Positions 33,355-44,266 of a stretch of DNA of 64,000 bases are shown one piece after another. The notes beneath the pieces are model-generated. The model saw nothing but the letters and a program-made list of their open reading frames with translations, did no database searches and had not been told where the DNA came from. The position numbers and the translations under genes are program-made. How positions within the stretch are numbered: position 1 is the stretch's first letter; each line of letters starts with the position of its first letter. The DNA lies in NCBI GenBank assembly GCA_047967505.1, contig CM106541.1; one strand, written 5' to 3'. Origin of the DNA: Dipteris shenzhenensis. Taxonomy: Eukaryota; Polypodiophyta; Polypodiopsida; Gleicheniales.

Positions 33355-34091
33355 GTACTCCATTGCCTCCATATGTGAAACTGAGTCATACAGATAGTCC
33401 CAAATCAGATGAGGAGAGGGCCATGATGGCCAAGGTTCCTTATGCATCAGCAGTTAGGAGTCTTATGTATGCTATGATAGCTACTAGACCAAACATTGCA
33501 TTTGCAATGGGAGTTGTTAGCCAGTATATGGCTAATCCAGGAAAGAGGCATTGGGAGGCAGTTAAGTGCATCATGAGGTACATGAAGGGTACCAAGGAGA
33601 TGTGCATCTGCTTTGGTAGAGGAGACATGCGTGTACTTGGGTACACAGATTCAGACTTTGCAGGGCATGTGGATAGTGGGAGATCCACTCCTGATTATGT
33701 GTTCACCTTTGCAGGTAGTGCAGTGTCGTGGATGTATCACACACAGAAGTGCGTTGCTTTGTCTACCACAGAGGTTGAGTATGTTGCAGCCACATAGGGT
33801 TGCAAGGAGGCTACATGGCTTGATCAGCTGGTGGGAGATTTGGGAATTCATACAAGTGTACCGACATTGCATAGTGATTCCATGAGTGCTATTCAGCTAG
33901 CACGGAATCTGGTCTTTCATGCAAAGACCAAACACATTGAGGTCAGGTACCATTTCATCAGGGAGGTACTTGAGGACAAGTGCATAGAGCTTGTCAAGGT
34001 TCATACAGATGATAACCCTGGAGATATGCTGATGAAGAGTCTACCTAGTCAGCGGTTTGAGTATTGTTGTGTATTGATGGGCATTGGATAG
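33303..34091 (+). pseudogene. Copia reverse-transcriptase end and RNase H of the younger element
   Basis: After the deletion junction (QKWLA of integrase followed by LVLQHFNMEGGK of the polymerase C-terminus) the frame reads VPYASAVRSLMYAM, ATRPNIAFA, LGYTDSDFAGHVD (RNase H), CVALSTTEVEYVAAT, then TAG 33795-33797, then GCKEATWLDQL, LHSDSMSAIQLA and VRYHFIREVL to the end. The catalytic reverse-transcriptase core with YVDD is missing. Confidence 0.85.
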
Positions 34092-34133
34092 TATGCTCAT
34101 TGGTTGTTCTCCCTTAAATGCACATTATCCTTT

Positions 34134-34144
34134 AAGTGGGAGGT
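34134..34144 (+). other. Polypurine tract
   Basis: AAGTGGGAGGT directly before the 3' LTR, as needed for plus-strand priming. Confidence 0.8.
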
Positions 34145-34315
34145 TGTGGGCGTTAAAGGTCACTGTGCCTTTACCCCGGTTATGTACAATACTCAAACAC
34201 ATATATAAATGAATGAAAAAGAAGATTAGGGTGGTTCTGCACCCACCAAAACTTGTGTGGCTCTCTGTTTCCCTCTCTCCCTCTTCCATTCTTACTTCCG
34301 TTGAGAGCACTCTCA
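34145..34315 (+). repeat. 3' LTR of the younger Copia element
   Basis: Starts TGTGGGCGTTAAAGGTCACT and ends GAGAGCACTCTCA. Confidence 0.95.
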
Positions 34316-34320
34316 TGTCT
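34316..34320 (+). repeat. Target duplication TGTCT, right copy
   Basis: Identical to 30007-30011. Confidence 0.9.
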
Positions 34321-35224
34321 TGGAATTGAGTTCCAGAGAGACACACAATATCTTCATGAGATAACATAAATATGTGGATAGTGTCCTAAAGAAGTTTCAT
34401 ATGATGGATTGCAAGATTAGAAAAGCCTACAATCAAAGATAAGTACTATCGGCAGCTCATCAAATCTCTTATATATCTGACTATCATGATTCACAAGGCC
34501 GGATATTTGTTATGCAGTAAGCTCACTAGCACAATTCATATGATGGATTGCAAGATTAGAAAAGCCTACAATCAACGATAAGTACTATCGGAAGCTCATC
34601 AAATCTCTTTTATATCTGACTATCACGATTCACAAGGCTGGATATTTGTTATGCAGTAAGCTCACTAGCACAGTTGATAGCAAATCTAAAATAGTCTCAC
34701 TAGAATGCAGCCAAGAGAGTCTTGAGATACATAAGAGGTACAATATAGTTTGGAATGGAATACAAAGGAAGTTATCCAAGGTTGCATGGATACTGTGACA
34801 TTGACTATGCAAGAGATCATGAGACTAGAAGATCCACTCAAGGATATGCATTTTTCCTTGGTCAAGATGTTATATCATGGTTGTCAAACAAGTAGCCAAC
34901 TACTTATTTGTCTTCAATAGAAGCAAAATATAAGGCACTCACAATAGGTGCGTATGAGGCTTTATGGCTCAAAAGACTATTGTAAAAAAAAAAAACTTTG
35001 ATGAGTCAAAGCCAACAACAATATTATGTGATAATCAATTGGCTCAAGCATTAGCCAAGAATCCATTATATCACTCCAAGACCAAGTACCATGTTAGAGA
35101 GCACTTCATTAGAGAAAGAGTGTTACTTGGTGACATTACATTGCAACATTATGATAGCAAAGAGAATGTTATAGTAGATATCTTTACCAAACCACTTGAG
35201 AAAGAGCTTTTTGAGAAACACTAG
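34321..35224 (+). pseudogene. Old Copia reverse-transcriptase end and RNase H
   Basis: GIEFQRDTQYLHEI continues the half cut at 30011. After a 139-bp tandem duplication the RNase H domain follows (RRSTQGYAFFLGQDVISWLS, SSIEAKYKALT, LCDNQLAQALAKNP-like, KYHVREHFIRERV) and the polyprotein end DIFTKPLEKELFEKH-stop at 35222-35224. It has frameshifts, including one in an A-run near 34985. Confidence 0.75.
34396..34673 (+). repeat. 139-bp tandem duplication in the old Copia element
   Basis: TTCATATGATGGATTGCAAG begins at 34396 and again at 34535. The two units differ at only a few bases, so the duplication is much younger than the element. Confidence 0.9.
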
Positions 35225-35363
35225 CAAGCTCTTGGTTTGAATCAAAGGAAGGACATTCCCTTTAAAGGGGTCTGATGGAATGTAATGTTCAGTCCTTCTT
35301 TGATTTCCCATAATCATCATCTTGAGGGAAGGGCTACTTCATGATGTTGAACTTGAGGGAAGG

Positions 35364-35620
35364 TGTTGAGGAGTCATATCAACATCATGTGATCATATGT
35401 GCATAGCACTAACCTAAAAGAGTGCTAAAAAGGAAAGGGTTGGAAACCCTAATCTCAACCCTAACCCTAAAGGTGTTTGTATATATTCATTCTTTTCAAC
35501 TAAATATTAGTGAACAGTTGGTCATTTATGGTGTGCTCTCTAGCTGTGCCCTCTCTCCTCATCTCCACTCTTCTCCTCTCCTCTCTCCATATTTGTTCAC
35601 ACTAAAGGCTACCACAACAC
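35364..35620 (+). repeat. 3' LTR of the old Copia element
   Basis: A purine tract CTTGAGGGAAGG precedes TGTTGAGGAGTCATATC. The probable end is near CTACCACAACACA (35620). It contains TATATATTC near 35480. The right border is approximate because no partner LTR exists. Confidence 0.55.
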
Positions 35621-35639
35621 ATAGGAAAATGCACCTATA

Positions 35640-38600
35640 GAACAATGTCCCTTCAATTGTGTGCAGCATCGTACATAATCAAAGGCTTGTAGGAGTTCAA
35701 CTTTTCTTCACCACCACCACCTTCTATCTTTTGTAGTCTGCTAGCACTTTGTTGATTCTTGTCTACCTCTTCCATGTCCCTTATATAGCAGGGCTTCATG
35801 CCCCTGCGCATGTTATCATTCCTCATCAAGGTTTCACTGGTCTCATGGCTTGTTGGCCTTCTTTTTTATCTTTTTAACCTTTTTATAGTGTGTGCCTCTG
35901 CTGTACTGAGAAAGGTGTGGAGTTCATTACTGCTTTGGCCTTTTGTTGTTGCTTCAACTTTTTACTCCATTGCTTCAGCTGGTTGTTGCTACCAGAGTGT
36001 TTCTTGCATCTGTTGTTTTGTGGCTTCAATGATTGGGACTTGCTATTGCATTATTTTTCACTCATAGGCCTTAAATGTGCCTAATGTGTAACCATATATT
36101 TGTTTAGGAACCCCTTCAACTATATATGGCGCCACACATGATCAAAGGGTTGGTATGGGTTTCATAGTCCCTACTTTATCAAAGGCCTCAAATGCCCCAG
36201 CGAGGCCCCAACTTGTGCCTCAAGCATAAAGTCTCCAAAGCCTCTTGTTTAGCTTGCTTCATCAAGTATGGTCTAGCAATTGCTAGACCTCTTGCAAGCA
36301 TATGTTACCTCTACTCTCTTAATTTTTTCCTAATGTGCCTTATCTTTCATCGATCTTTATCATCTGTGGTTTATTGGACTCTGACTTTTATTTCCAACCT
36401 ATTCTTTTGCTACTGATTGTGATAATTTATTAAATAGATTGCAAACACAAAACTACGTTTATTCTTTGTATGTTATGACCAACATTTCGTAGGAGGCAAT
36501 GGTATCATGTTCTATTTCCACTACAAGGCATGCAAGGACATTTGATCCTAATCTCCTTGGATTTCCCATTTCATTTGATTGAGACCTGCTGGTAGAAAAC
36601 CCTCAACTTCTCTTGGGTGCAAGCCGTTGGAATCATGCATGATAACCACAAGTTTAGTGTAGCACATACCATCTCTCAATTGTGTGTGGTGCCGCACATA
36701 GTCAAAGCCCCTTGGTGCTCATACATATTCTTTGATTGTATGCGGCATCAAAATACAATCCAAGAACTTTGCCTTTGTAGATAGGTAGGCATGAGGTGCT
36801 CCTAACATTCTATGTACAAGCTACAAGGTTGGTTATGTTTCCAAAATTCATCCCTTAAGCACAATGTCGAAACAATGCTATTGGTGAGGTGAGTTGTTCT
36901 ATGTGAGTCATAGATTGCCTATAAACATGGCATTGGTCTACAAAATTTGATGTTGGATCATGCATTTAGATGATTGACAAACCCTAAGTAAATACTATTC
37001 AAATTCTTAATGACCTTTACTATCTAGATGTTTTAAAATCACCAATTGTGTGCTGAAATTGATTGACAAAATGTTCCTTGAGTGAACATTATTTGGATTG
37101 CTACATCAAGGATGCTACATCTATGAGGGGATCATTCAACTTACCCAATTAGACAAGGGCTAGAGAGCACATTGAGAGCAAGAGCGGAAGGCACATATCT
37201 ATTCTAATCTCAACTATCGGGAGGCAACACAACTCCAAGCTAGCTATTCTGAGAATAATAAAAAGAACCTAGATTGTGGAGTTTAGCCATAGACATACAC
37301 ATAGAATCTATTTATTTTAAGCTCCTCCATATTATTATCTTTCTTCCTTAGCCATAGCAAACTGTAGTCATCATCCCTATTTGCCTATGCTCTATTATTG
37401 CCTGTAGTTGCTTTGTTTAATGCTAGCTCTTCCATGCTGCCCTTTGACGATATGCATTGTCGTATCTATTGAAGAGGCAAAGCTCCCCCCCCCCCAAACA
37501 AAATCATCTTTCCCCCTTTGCAAACACTTTTAAAGAGGGGCTCCATAGCACCAATGCTTGATTTTCTATGTTGGAGAAAACATTACAATAAAACAAATAA
37601 GACTACTTGAAGGGGGTTAAAGGGGTAGTGATTGCTTAGCACGACTAGTCGTGCCAAAATTTTCCTTGCAATATTTGGATAGGCAGACTCATTTCTAGAG
37701 CAATGGAATTTGAACTTCTTTTGTAGGCAATTTGATTTCAGCGTCTATTATCCACAAGATTAAAAACCTATTTCCTCTCAACTAGAGGAGCTCTCATCTC
37801 ATTTTTTTCTCCCTCTAAAATGATGTGCTTGGTGTGACTCTTCCAATAGGTGAGGGGATGCACATGCCATGGAAAGATTGGGGGGTATGCATGCTGTTTT
37901 GATCCTCAAAGTGACATGTTTCATTGTATTATTCCTATGTGATGCTAAAGCCTTACATATGGAGACTACTTATGACTGACTAAGACAATATTGTCAGGTT
38001 TAGGTGCTAGATTAATGAGTCCTAGATTCATAACATCCAAGGAGGGAATCATTAGATGCTATTATTTGCTTGATAGGACATTTAAAGCATGATTCCTTCT
38101 CGATTCCTTCCAAGGATGTTTATTCCCTAGGCAAGCCCTTGATGACTCTTGACCATGTTGCCTTATGAAAATGTCAACCAAGGGGAGAGGATCAAGACTT
38201 TGATCCTTTGAGTAGAATACATCCATGAATTGAGCACAAGTTCACTTGGCATGTGCCAAAGTGTGCGTGGATGGGCTATGTGCATGGATACATTGAGATT
38301 CTTATCTTCAATGAACCCCTAGATTGGTACATTAATTGGATTTTGATGAAGGGTTCTTGGTCACAATATTTGCTTCCAAACCTCTAGTAGGAGAAACATG
38401 AATTTGTAGTGAGCCAACATGCAATTGCAAAGACTTCACACAACATACATTGCAAGGTTCATTTGTGCATTGGAAGCATACATATCTCATCTACATTCAT
38501 GTACGAGGATAAAATATGGACTTCATGATGGTATACTAGCCATGCCCCTACTAGCAGCAATCTATCATAGGTGGTTGCCGAAGTAGGCAGAGATGCAAAA

Positions 38601-39050
38601 TATGTGCAAGTTCTAAAGGAAAACCTGCAAATTTTTAAAACCCCGTTGAGAAAAAGGTTTAATGGTTTGTCGAGGAAAATGTTGAGAGAAGCACGTCCCA
38701 AGGAAAGCTTTGTGATTCCAACATGTGCATAATGAGGACCTGACAAGGTTGTTGTAGGTTGTTTCAACCAATCGAAAAGAAGCTCAAAGTCTATGCACCA
38801 ATTGCAAGGCTTGGGCAATGGAATGTTGGGCTAGAATGCAAAAAATACACAAAGCCAAGTGAGTTATCAAATGCCAGGGAAAATGCTAGGCATAATATAT
38901 TGGACATTAGGGGAGAATTGGGGTCTCCAAAGGGCCCCCAATTAGTGTTTCCTAATTTCAAGGGATTAGTGAGGTATTTGAGGTGTACCAATGGGAGTGC
39001 TCCTTTTTGTGGGGCAATGCCATGTTGAGGTGGAGGGTGGGCAGACCTAC
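35640..39050. other. No gene seen; dispersed short motif
   Basis: Four related words occur at about 35651, 36117, 36676 and 36732 of the type TGTGTGGTGCCGCACATAGT followed by CAAAG. A C-run lies at 37484. Frames here are short and unconvincing. It is probably decayed repeat. Confidence 0.4.
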
Positions 39051-39062
39051 AAATAGCCCCTA

Positions 39063-40985
39063 TTGGCTACTCCTCTGACACTGGGGACTACTCAAACCAT
39101 CCCCCCCCACCCTCAACCCATGCTTGACCCTTCTCCCATATGCACCTCCCCCAAACAAACCTACAAGTCATTCAAGAGGTGGTGGGCCCTTCTGGGTAAA
39201 ATTTTCCCCCCTCTCAGCTTGTTACAGGCCTGCCCCCTCCTCTTCTTTGGTCCAGCTCCATTCTCCCTCCTTTTTTCAAACATGGGAACTCATTTGGCAT
39301 CTTCTCTGCCCCCTCCTACTCTGGTCCACTATGATTCTCCTTCTCCAACACCTCCTGTAGCAGCTGCTCATTCTCTCTCCATTCCTAGCTATAGCACCTC
39401 CTATAGCAGCAGTTGCTTATCCCCCTCTGCTCTTTCTTCCTCCATTCCTAGCTACAGTACCTCCTACAGTGGCTGCTCATCCCCCTCTACTCTTTCTCCC
39501 TCCATTCCTAGCTACAACGCCTCCTAGAGCAGCTGCTCATCCCCCTCTACTCTTTCTACCTCCATTCTTAGCTACAGCACCTCTTGGAGCTTCTCTCAAC
39601 CTTTAGTTGCACCCTCTCAGACCTCCTCCCTCTCTCTCCCTCTATCGGAGCTGCTCTCTCCCTCCAAGCTGCACTTTCTAGTCCACTATTGCTATTGTGA
39701 CCTCTGTACAAGCATGGTGAGGAGACCATACATGTACTCTGTGTCCCACAGGAGCAAAAATGCACTAGGTGAATGGGTGCCTTGCACCTACAGCTTGAAT
39801 GATTGGATAGTCATGAGAGGATCTACCAAGGGTCCACATAAGCTTCCCAAGAACAAAAGAGGTGATCTTTTGCATGAATGGAAGGGCCGCATCATGAAGT
39901 TCAAGCTTGGGAAGAAAGGATTGCTTGCAAAGGTGCAACACATCTACATGGGGAACGACATGCGCCTTCCTTCGTCAAGCAATCAATCGACAATACCATC
40001 GCATTGTAAGTTTGCATTTTGTGTAAGATTTTGAAGTGTAATGAGTCAGCTTGAAATTGTATGTTGAAATAGAACCAGTGTAATGAGCCAGTTCAAAATT
40101 GTATTTTGAAATAGCACTTGTGCATAGTAGATGTATTTCCTTTAGACTTTGAGGAGTGGGAACTAGTCGAGTGCTTCTTAGGTAAGTTTACTACCATTCA
40201 TGAGGATTTAGGAAGGCAAATGCATGCTGGAGAGAAGTCCTCTACTTTGAAACAGAGAAATATCTATTGGTATAATGCCAAGTACATTACTCCAAGGACG
40301 GCATCAGGCTATGGCCATCTTCAATGCATTGCAACACCACAACTTGAAGACATGGATTGCAACATGGACACAAGAACAATGCAATCATATAAGGAAAAGA
40401 TTGCAAAGGATGTGGGCATGGCCATGAAGTTTCCATTTGGCTCTAAATGGGTAAGGTTGTCTTGGTTTATGCCTCTGCACATATTTGCTTCTTGTTCATA
40501 ATATCTAGATGCAAAGAACAAAAACCATGTGGTCATGCAAGTGCCTACATGAGAATGCCCTTGAGGAATTGCTTGGGGTGAATTGGGGAAGCAGGTCAGG
40601 TGAACAAAAGGGTGATATATTTCAATGCCATGTATGTAAGGACAATGTGGTTGTCAAGTACCACATCTCCTGCCAAATGTTATATTTTGCTTTCCAATAT
40701 AGGCGTTGGAAGAAAACGGGTGGTAATTGGCTCCCTCTTGACTCTAACGATGATGATAATACAGGGGTAAGTTTATGTATTGGTTCTTATTTAGGAGATG
40801 TCAAGAATGTGATTGTCACATCACAGTGGACTCTCAGGGATGTGCGAGAACACCTATTAGTCATGGAGGATGGCATGTCTGCATCCTTTCACTTTACCTT
40901 AAATGGTGAAAAGGTAGGAAAGCGTGCAGAGAAGCTCGTGCATAGTGCCACTTTTATCCCTCCTGCAATATTGAAGATTGCCTAG
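39063..40985 (+). CDS. Unrecognised three-exon gene with Ser-rich repeat N-terminus
   Basis: Exon 1 is open from ATG 39063 (one in-frame TAG, 39525-39527) or from ATG 39714, and ends at the donor ATT|GTAAGT (40005). Exon 2 (40146-40450) is preceded by TTTCCTTTAG and ends TGG|GTAAGG. Exon 3 (40509-40985) is preceded by ATATCTAG and ends TAG. Phases fit: 1 across intron 1, 0 across intron 2. From ATG 39714 the product would be about 358 residues. Visible: a basic stretch KLPKNKRGDLLHEWKGRIMK, CHVCKD in exon 3, and a C-terminal region (SLCIGSYLGDVKNVIV, WTLRDVREHLL, FHFTLNGEKVG, FIPPAILKI) whose strand-helix pattern recalls a ubiquitin-like fold (inference). No family recognised. It could be a lineage-specific gene or a transposon-captured one. 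Confidence 0.55.
39378..39615 (+). repeat. Four tandem units of 60-63 bp in the 5' part of the gene
   Basis: Units begin TCCATTCCTAGCTA at 39378, 39441, 39501 and 39561. Lengths are multiples of three and encode a repeated SIPSYSTSYS...SPSTLS unit of 20-21 residues. Confidence 0.85.
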
Positions 40986-41654
40986 AAAATGTGGGGTGGA
41001 ACAATTGTGGATTTTGACATTTTCCAGTTAATAGTGGTGCAATTAATTTTGATGTTTTGAATGGTTTTGTTTCATGTCAATGTCAAGTTTTTCCCAAAAA
41101 ATTTATAATTCTTTTTATTTTTTATATTTAGAACATTTGGGTATATATAGATTATAAAGTTACTTTAGTTTCAAAGTTTCACTATCATAGCCATAGTTCT
41201 CCTAGCTACCAAACTACCATGGATTCTATCAGTGAGTCTTGTGTGATTGTGCGCGATGCAAAGGAAAAATAGTGAGATTATGCAACATATCAATAAGGAG
41301 ATTACAAACATATCAATAACACACACAAAGAGATATGGTTTCTTCCAACCCTTACCAGAGATACAGTTGCACGATGAGGTAGAAGTCTTATTTTAGCTTC
41401 TTTATGAGTGAATTCATTAAATTCATTTCATGTACTAACTTTTCGTGCTTGCATGTGACTTTTTTGAGTTAATTAACTAAATTCTTTTCATGCAGGAGAT
41501 GAAATTGTTCCGAAAAGTTTGAGAGCACATGCATTGCATAATCCTCCTGATGAGTCGATGAATGTCAAAACTTTTCCACATCCTATTCAAGAGGGAATCC
41601 CTTAACCACAATTGAAAAACTTTTTTGCATCTTGATCATGAGGGCATACCTCAT

Positions 41655-41710
41655 AACTGCTAATGGATGACACATGCACCTAGCAAGCCCTTGATCACAC
41701 CCCAATGCCT
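41655..41710 (-). repeat. Fragment shared with the minus-strand LTR at 2692-2750
   Basis: GCTAATGGATGACACATGCACC followed closely by AGCAAGCCCTTGATCACAC matches 2696-2745 with small indels, here shortened to the core (first part trimmed to GCTAATGGATG and CACATGCACC). Confidence 0.65.
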
Positions 41711-41890
41711 CTAAGGTTCCATCCTAGTGACTGAGAGATTGAGCGATCGAGTGTTTCCATTCTTTCATTCCATTTATGTAAGATTTCCGTTCATTCCTTT
41801 ATGAAATTCCATTTGTTGAAGGATTTTGGTTTAGTTCCAACTTGAGAGAAAGAGAGATTTCATTTTTCCATTCTGATGTGGTACTCTTCC

Positions 41891-41921
<31 letters not shown>
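41891..41921. repeat. (GA)n microsatellite
   Basis: Uninterrupted GA run. Confidence 0.9.
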
Positions 41922-41923
<2 letters not shown>

Positions 41924-43734
41924 CTCTGTGTTCTTTTTTCAGAGAGATTCAGTTACTCTGAATATAGGCTTGCTATAAAGAGACTCTTGTCTAGAATAGC
42001 CTGCAAACAGAGAACATCTCCGAGTGCAACCATAGATGGCGAGAGACACATTGGAAGCATGGCCTGAGCCATTGCCAGTGATCAGTTGGAATCTCTGTGA
42101 GCCAAATCTGTAGTCAAAGGCATGAGTTGTTGTAGTAGATCTTTCCTTTTCTATTGGTGCATTGCCGCTAGACATCACAGTGGGGAGGTATGCTTCATGG
42201 GTAGCTTTTGGACTCCCTCCATTGTTGCACTGCCAACTGACTACAGTTGAGGATTGCAAAGTGAAAGAAGCTCCATGAGTGTCCAAGTTCCAAAGAAGGG
42301 TCAGTTTGAAACGTCAGCTGTAGATCCAAATAGGCATCCATCAAAGAAAGTCAGAGCTATAGAGTCAACTCGATAACTCGCACACAGCAAGTGAGAAGCT
42401 CTATCTCTGTCTGCCAAGAGCCAAGGCTACCAAGAGCCACGACTGCCAAGAGCCAAGGCCATGCAAGGCGGCTCTTCTATGGTAGGAAATGAGCAAATAC
42501 ATACCAAATACCCTACTGTCAATAACTAAAAAATGTTTCACTAAAAGCAAGGGAAGAAGTTTGGGGATGCCATGTAATCATTGGTACAACCAAGATTGCA
42601 AGGATGTAAATAGTGCCTGGAAAATAGTAAATCCAACAAAGGAGGACAAAGCTCAAACATATAGATAGGTAGTAAGGCAAAAAAAAGGATATATCTCAAA
42701 AGCATGCAGCTTGAGAGCTTTGAGGAGTCGAAACAAAACCTCAGAAAGTTTTTCCAAAAACTACATGGCAACAAATGCCAAGAGAGGAAGGCATAATGGG
42801 AAGACATGATATGATTTGTTAAAAGCCTCTATGAAAGAAATGGGGAAGAAAATATCAACCACAATTGTACTATCAGAGCAACAAATGGAAACATGATAGA
42901 GGAAGACATGGAAAATGGCTTGAAATAGCTAGCCAATGGGAAATCTTGAGACATATAAGGGCTAGTAGCAAAGATGTTAACATGGGGAGGAGCGACAACA
43001 TATAAGCACATCCCGAATTGCAATCACCCTCCCAAGACTCTTTGTCAAGCCTAGCTCCATAGCCTTCATTTGCAATTACGGGCTTCCCACAACCTACACT
43101 CACGACACCGTCACTTCGACGCCATCGCAGATACATGCCCTATCCTTTTTCTTCACTCTTCTCTAAGGTTAGACCTTAGGACATGTGGCAACCCCATTGA
43201 TAGACACATGGCAGATAATGGCTAACCAGGGTTAGTTAGAAGTAACTAAGTCTGTGGTCACACTAAGGTTAGTTAAACCTTACCTTGGTCAATGGTTAAG
43301 TGAACCCACAACAACCAGGGTTAGGGTTAGTTAAATGCCACATCAGCATGCACAGCCAGCAGTGCCACCCAAGCACAGTCCCTTTGTAAGTAGATCCCTA
43401 CATGCAACATGTGAATCCATATGCCACATCATCAAAAGGCCTCTTCTTCATAAAACTTTGATAAGCCGTAACTTCCAATTTAGGAAATATTTGCACACAC
43501 TCCAAAAAGGAAAAATGATCTGGAACCAGATTTCAACACCCAAAGGAGGTTGGCAGAAGAAATTGTCCAAATGTAGCGACAATCACAAGGAAAGAGACTC
43601 AGCTACACTACCCCAAGGGTGGAAGTTGAGTACTATGCAAAGCCAGAAGCACGTTAGGTGACCCAAAAGATTGGTGGATGAAGGTTTATAATGGCAAGTG
43701 GAGTCCAAGAAATCATCTACGGAGTGTTTGGAGT

Positions 43735-44266
43735 TTGAGTGGATGGCCATTTCCTTGGTGGAACATAAAATTGAATGAGAAGACCAGTCCATGCCCTTGC
43801 AACCCACTCATCCATGGGAGGCTATGGGTTTTGGACTTTGTTGGCCCTTTCAAATCAGCTAGGTTCACTTAGAATAAATACATCATTGCCGCTATTGACT
43901 ATGCTACTAGTGGGCAAAAGCTAAGGCACTCCAAGACAAGTCTGCACAAAGCACAGCTAAGCTCATCTTTGAGAATATCATATGCAGATATGGATGTCCT
44001 TTGTAGCTTGTCAGTGATCAAGGTACACATTTCCTTAATGATGTGGTAGTGCCTAAAGAAGGAATTCAAAATCATGCATACAGTCTCCACCACTTAGTAT
44101 CCTCATGGTAATGGCGAAGCCAAGTCAACAAACAAGACACTTAAGCTCATCCTCACCAAAACACTCCAATCAGCTAAAGGAAAATGGGATACTAAACTTC
44201 AACCTGCTTTGTCGACCTATTGCACTGCTTACAAGGTGACTACCAATCTTACACTCTTCTGTATGG
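43735..44266 (+). pseudogene. Ty3/Gypsy integrase remnant
   Basis: In shifting frames: RLWVLDFVGPFKSA (43820-43862, first catalytic Asp), NKYIIAAIDYATS, KSAQSTAKLIFENIICRYG, LVSDQGTHFLND (about 44009-44044, second Asp), HGNGEAKSTNKTLKLILTKT (about 44104-44163, catalytic Glu), and KGKWDTKLQPALSTY. This is the DDE integrase core of a Gypsy element. It has several frameshifts and stops and no adjoining polymerase or LTR that could be recognised. Confidence 0.75.

Larger units (their letters stand above)
30012..34315 (+). mobile_element. Younger Copia element, complete ends, interior deleted
   Basis: LTRs of 172 and 171 bp bound the element. It has a primer-binding site and a polypurine tract, and is flanked by TGTCT on both sides. 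By eye the LTRs differ by nine substitutions and one indel. The interior keeps gag, protease, the start of integrase, and the reverse-transcriptase end with RNase H; most of integrase and polymerase is gone. An unusually long stretch of about 1.4 kb separates the LTR from the gag ATG. Confidence 0.95.
29131..35620 (+). mobile_element. Old Copia retrotransposon, 5'-truncated, split by a younger one
   Basis: Reverse transcriptase and RNase H remnants on either side of 30012-34315 form one series: the left half ends in LGLMHYCL and the right half resumes with GIEFQRDT. The 3' LTR is present and no 5' LTR, gag or integrase is left. Confidence 0.75.
40986..43680. other. No gene seen; old LTR fragment and microsatellite
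   Basis: Includes an LTR fragment at 41655-41710, a GA run at 41891-41921, and small repeats of GCCAAGAGCCA near 42415-42470. Coding patterns are absent. Confidence 0.45.

Noticed and set aside
35440-35470. CCCTAA-type words that look like plant telomere repeat
   Set aside because: Only two or three imperfect units inside an LTR; not an interstitial telomere.
41876-42067. ORF with RERERERE run
   Set aside because: Translation of the GA microsatellite.
43315-43340. GGGTTAGGGTTAGTTAAA, again telomere-like
   Set aside because: Two units only, in a region rich in GGTTAG words; too short to mean anything.
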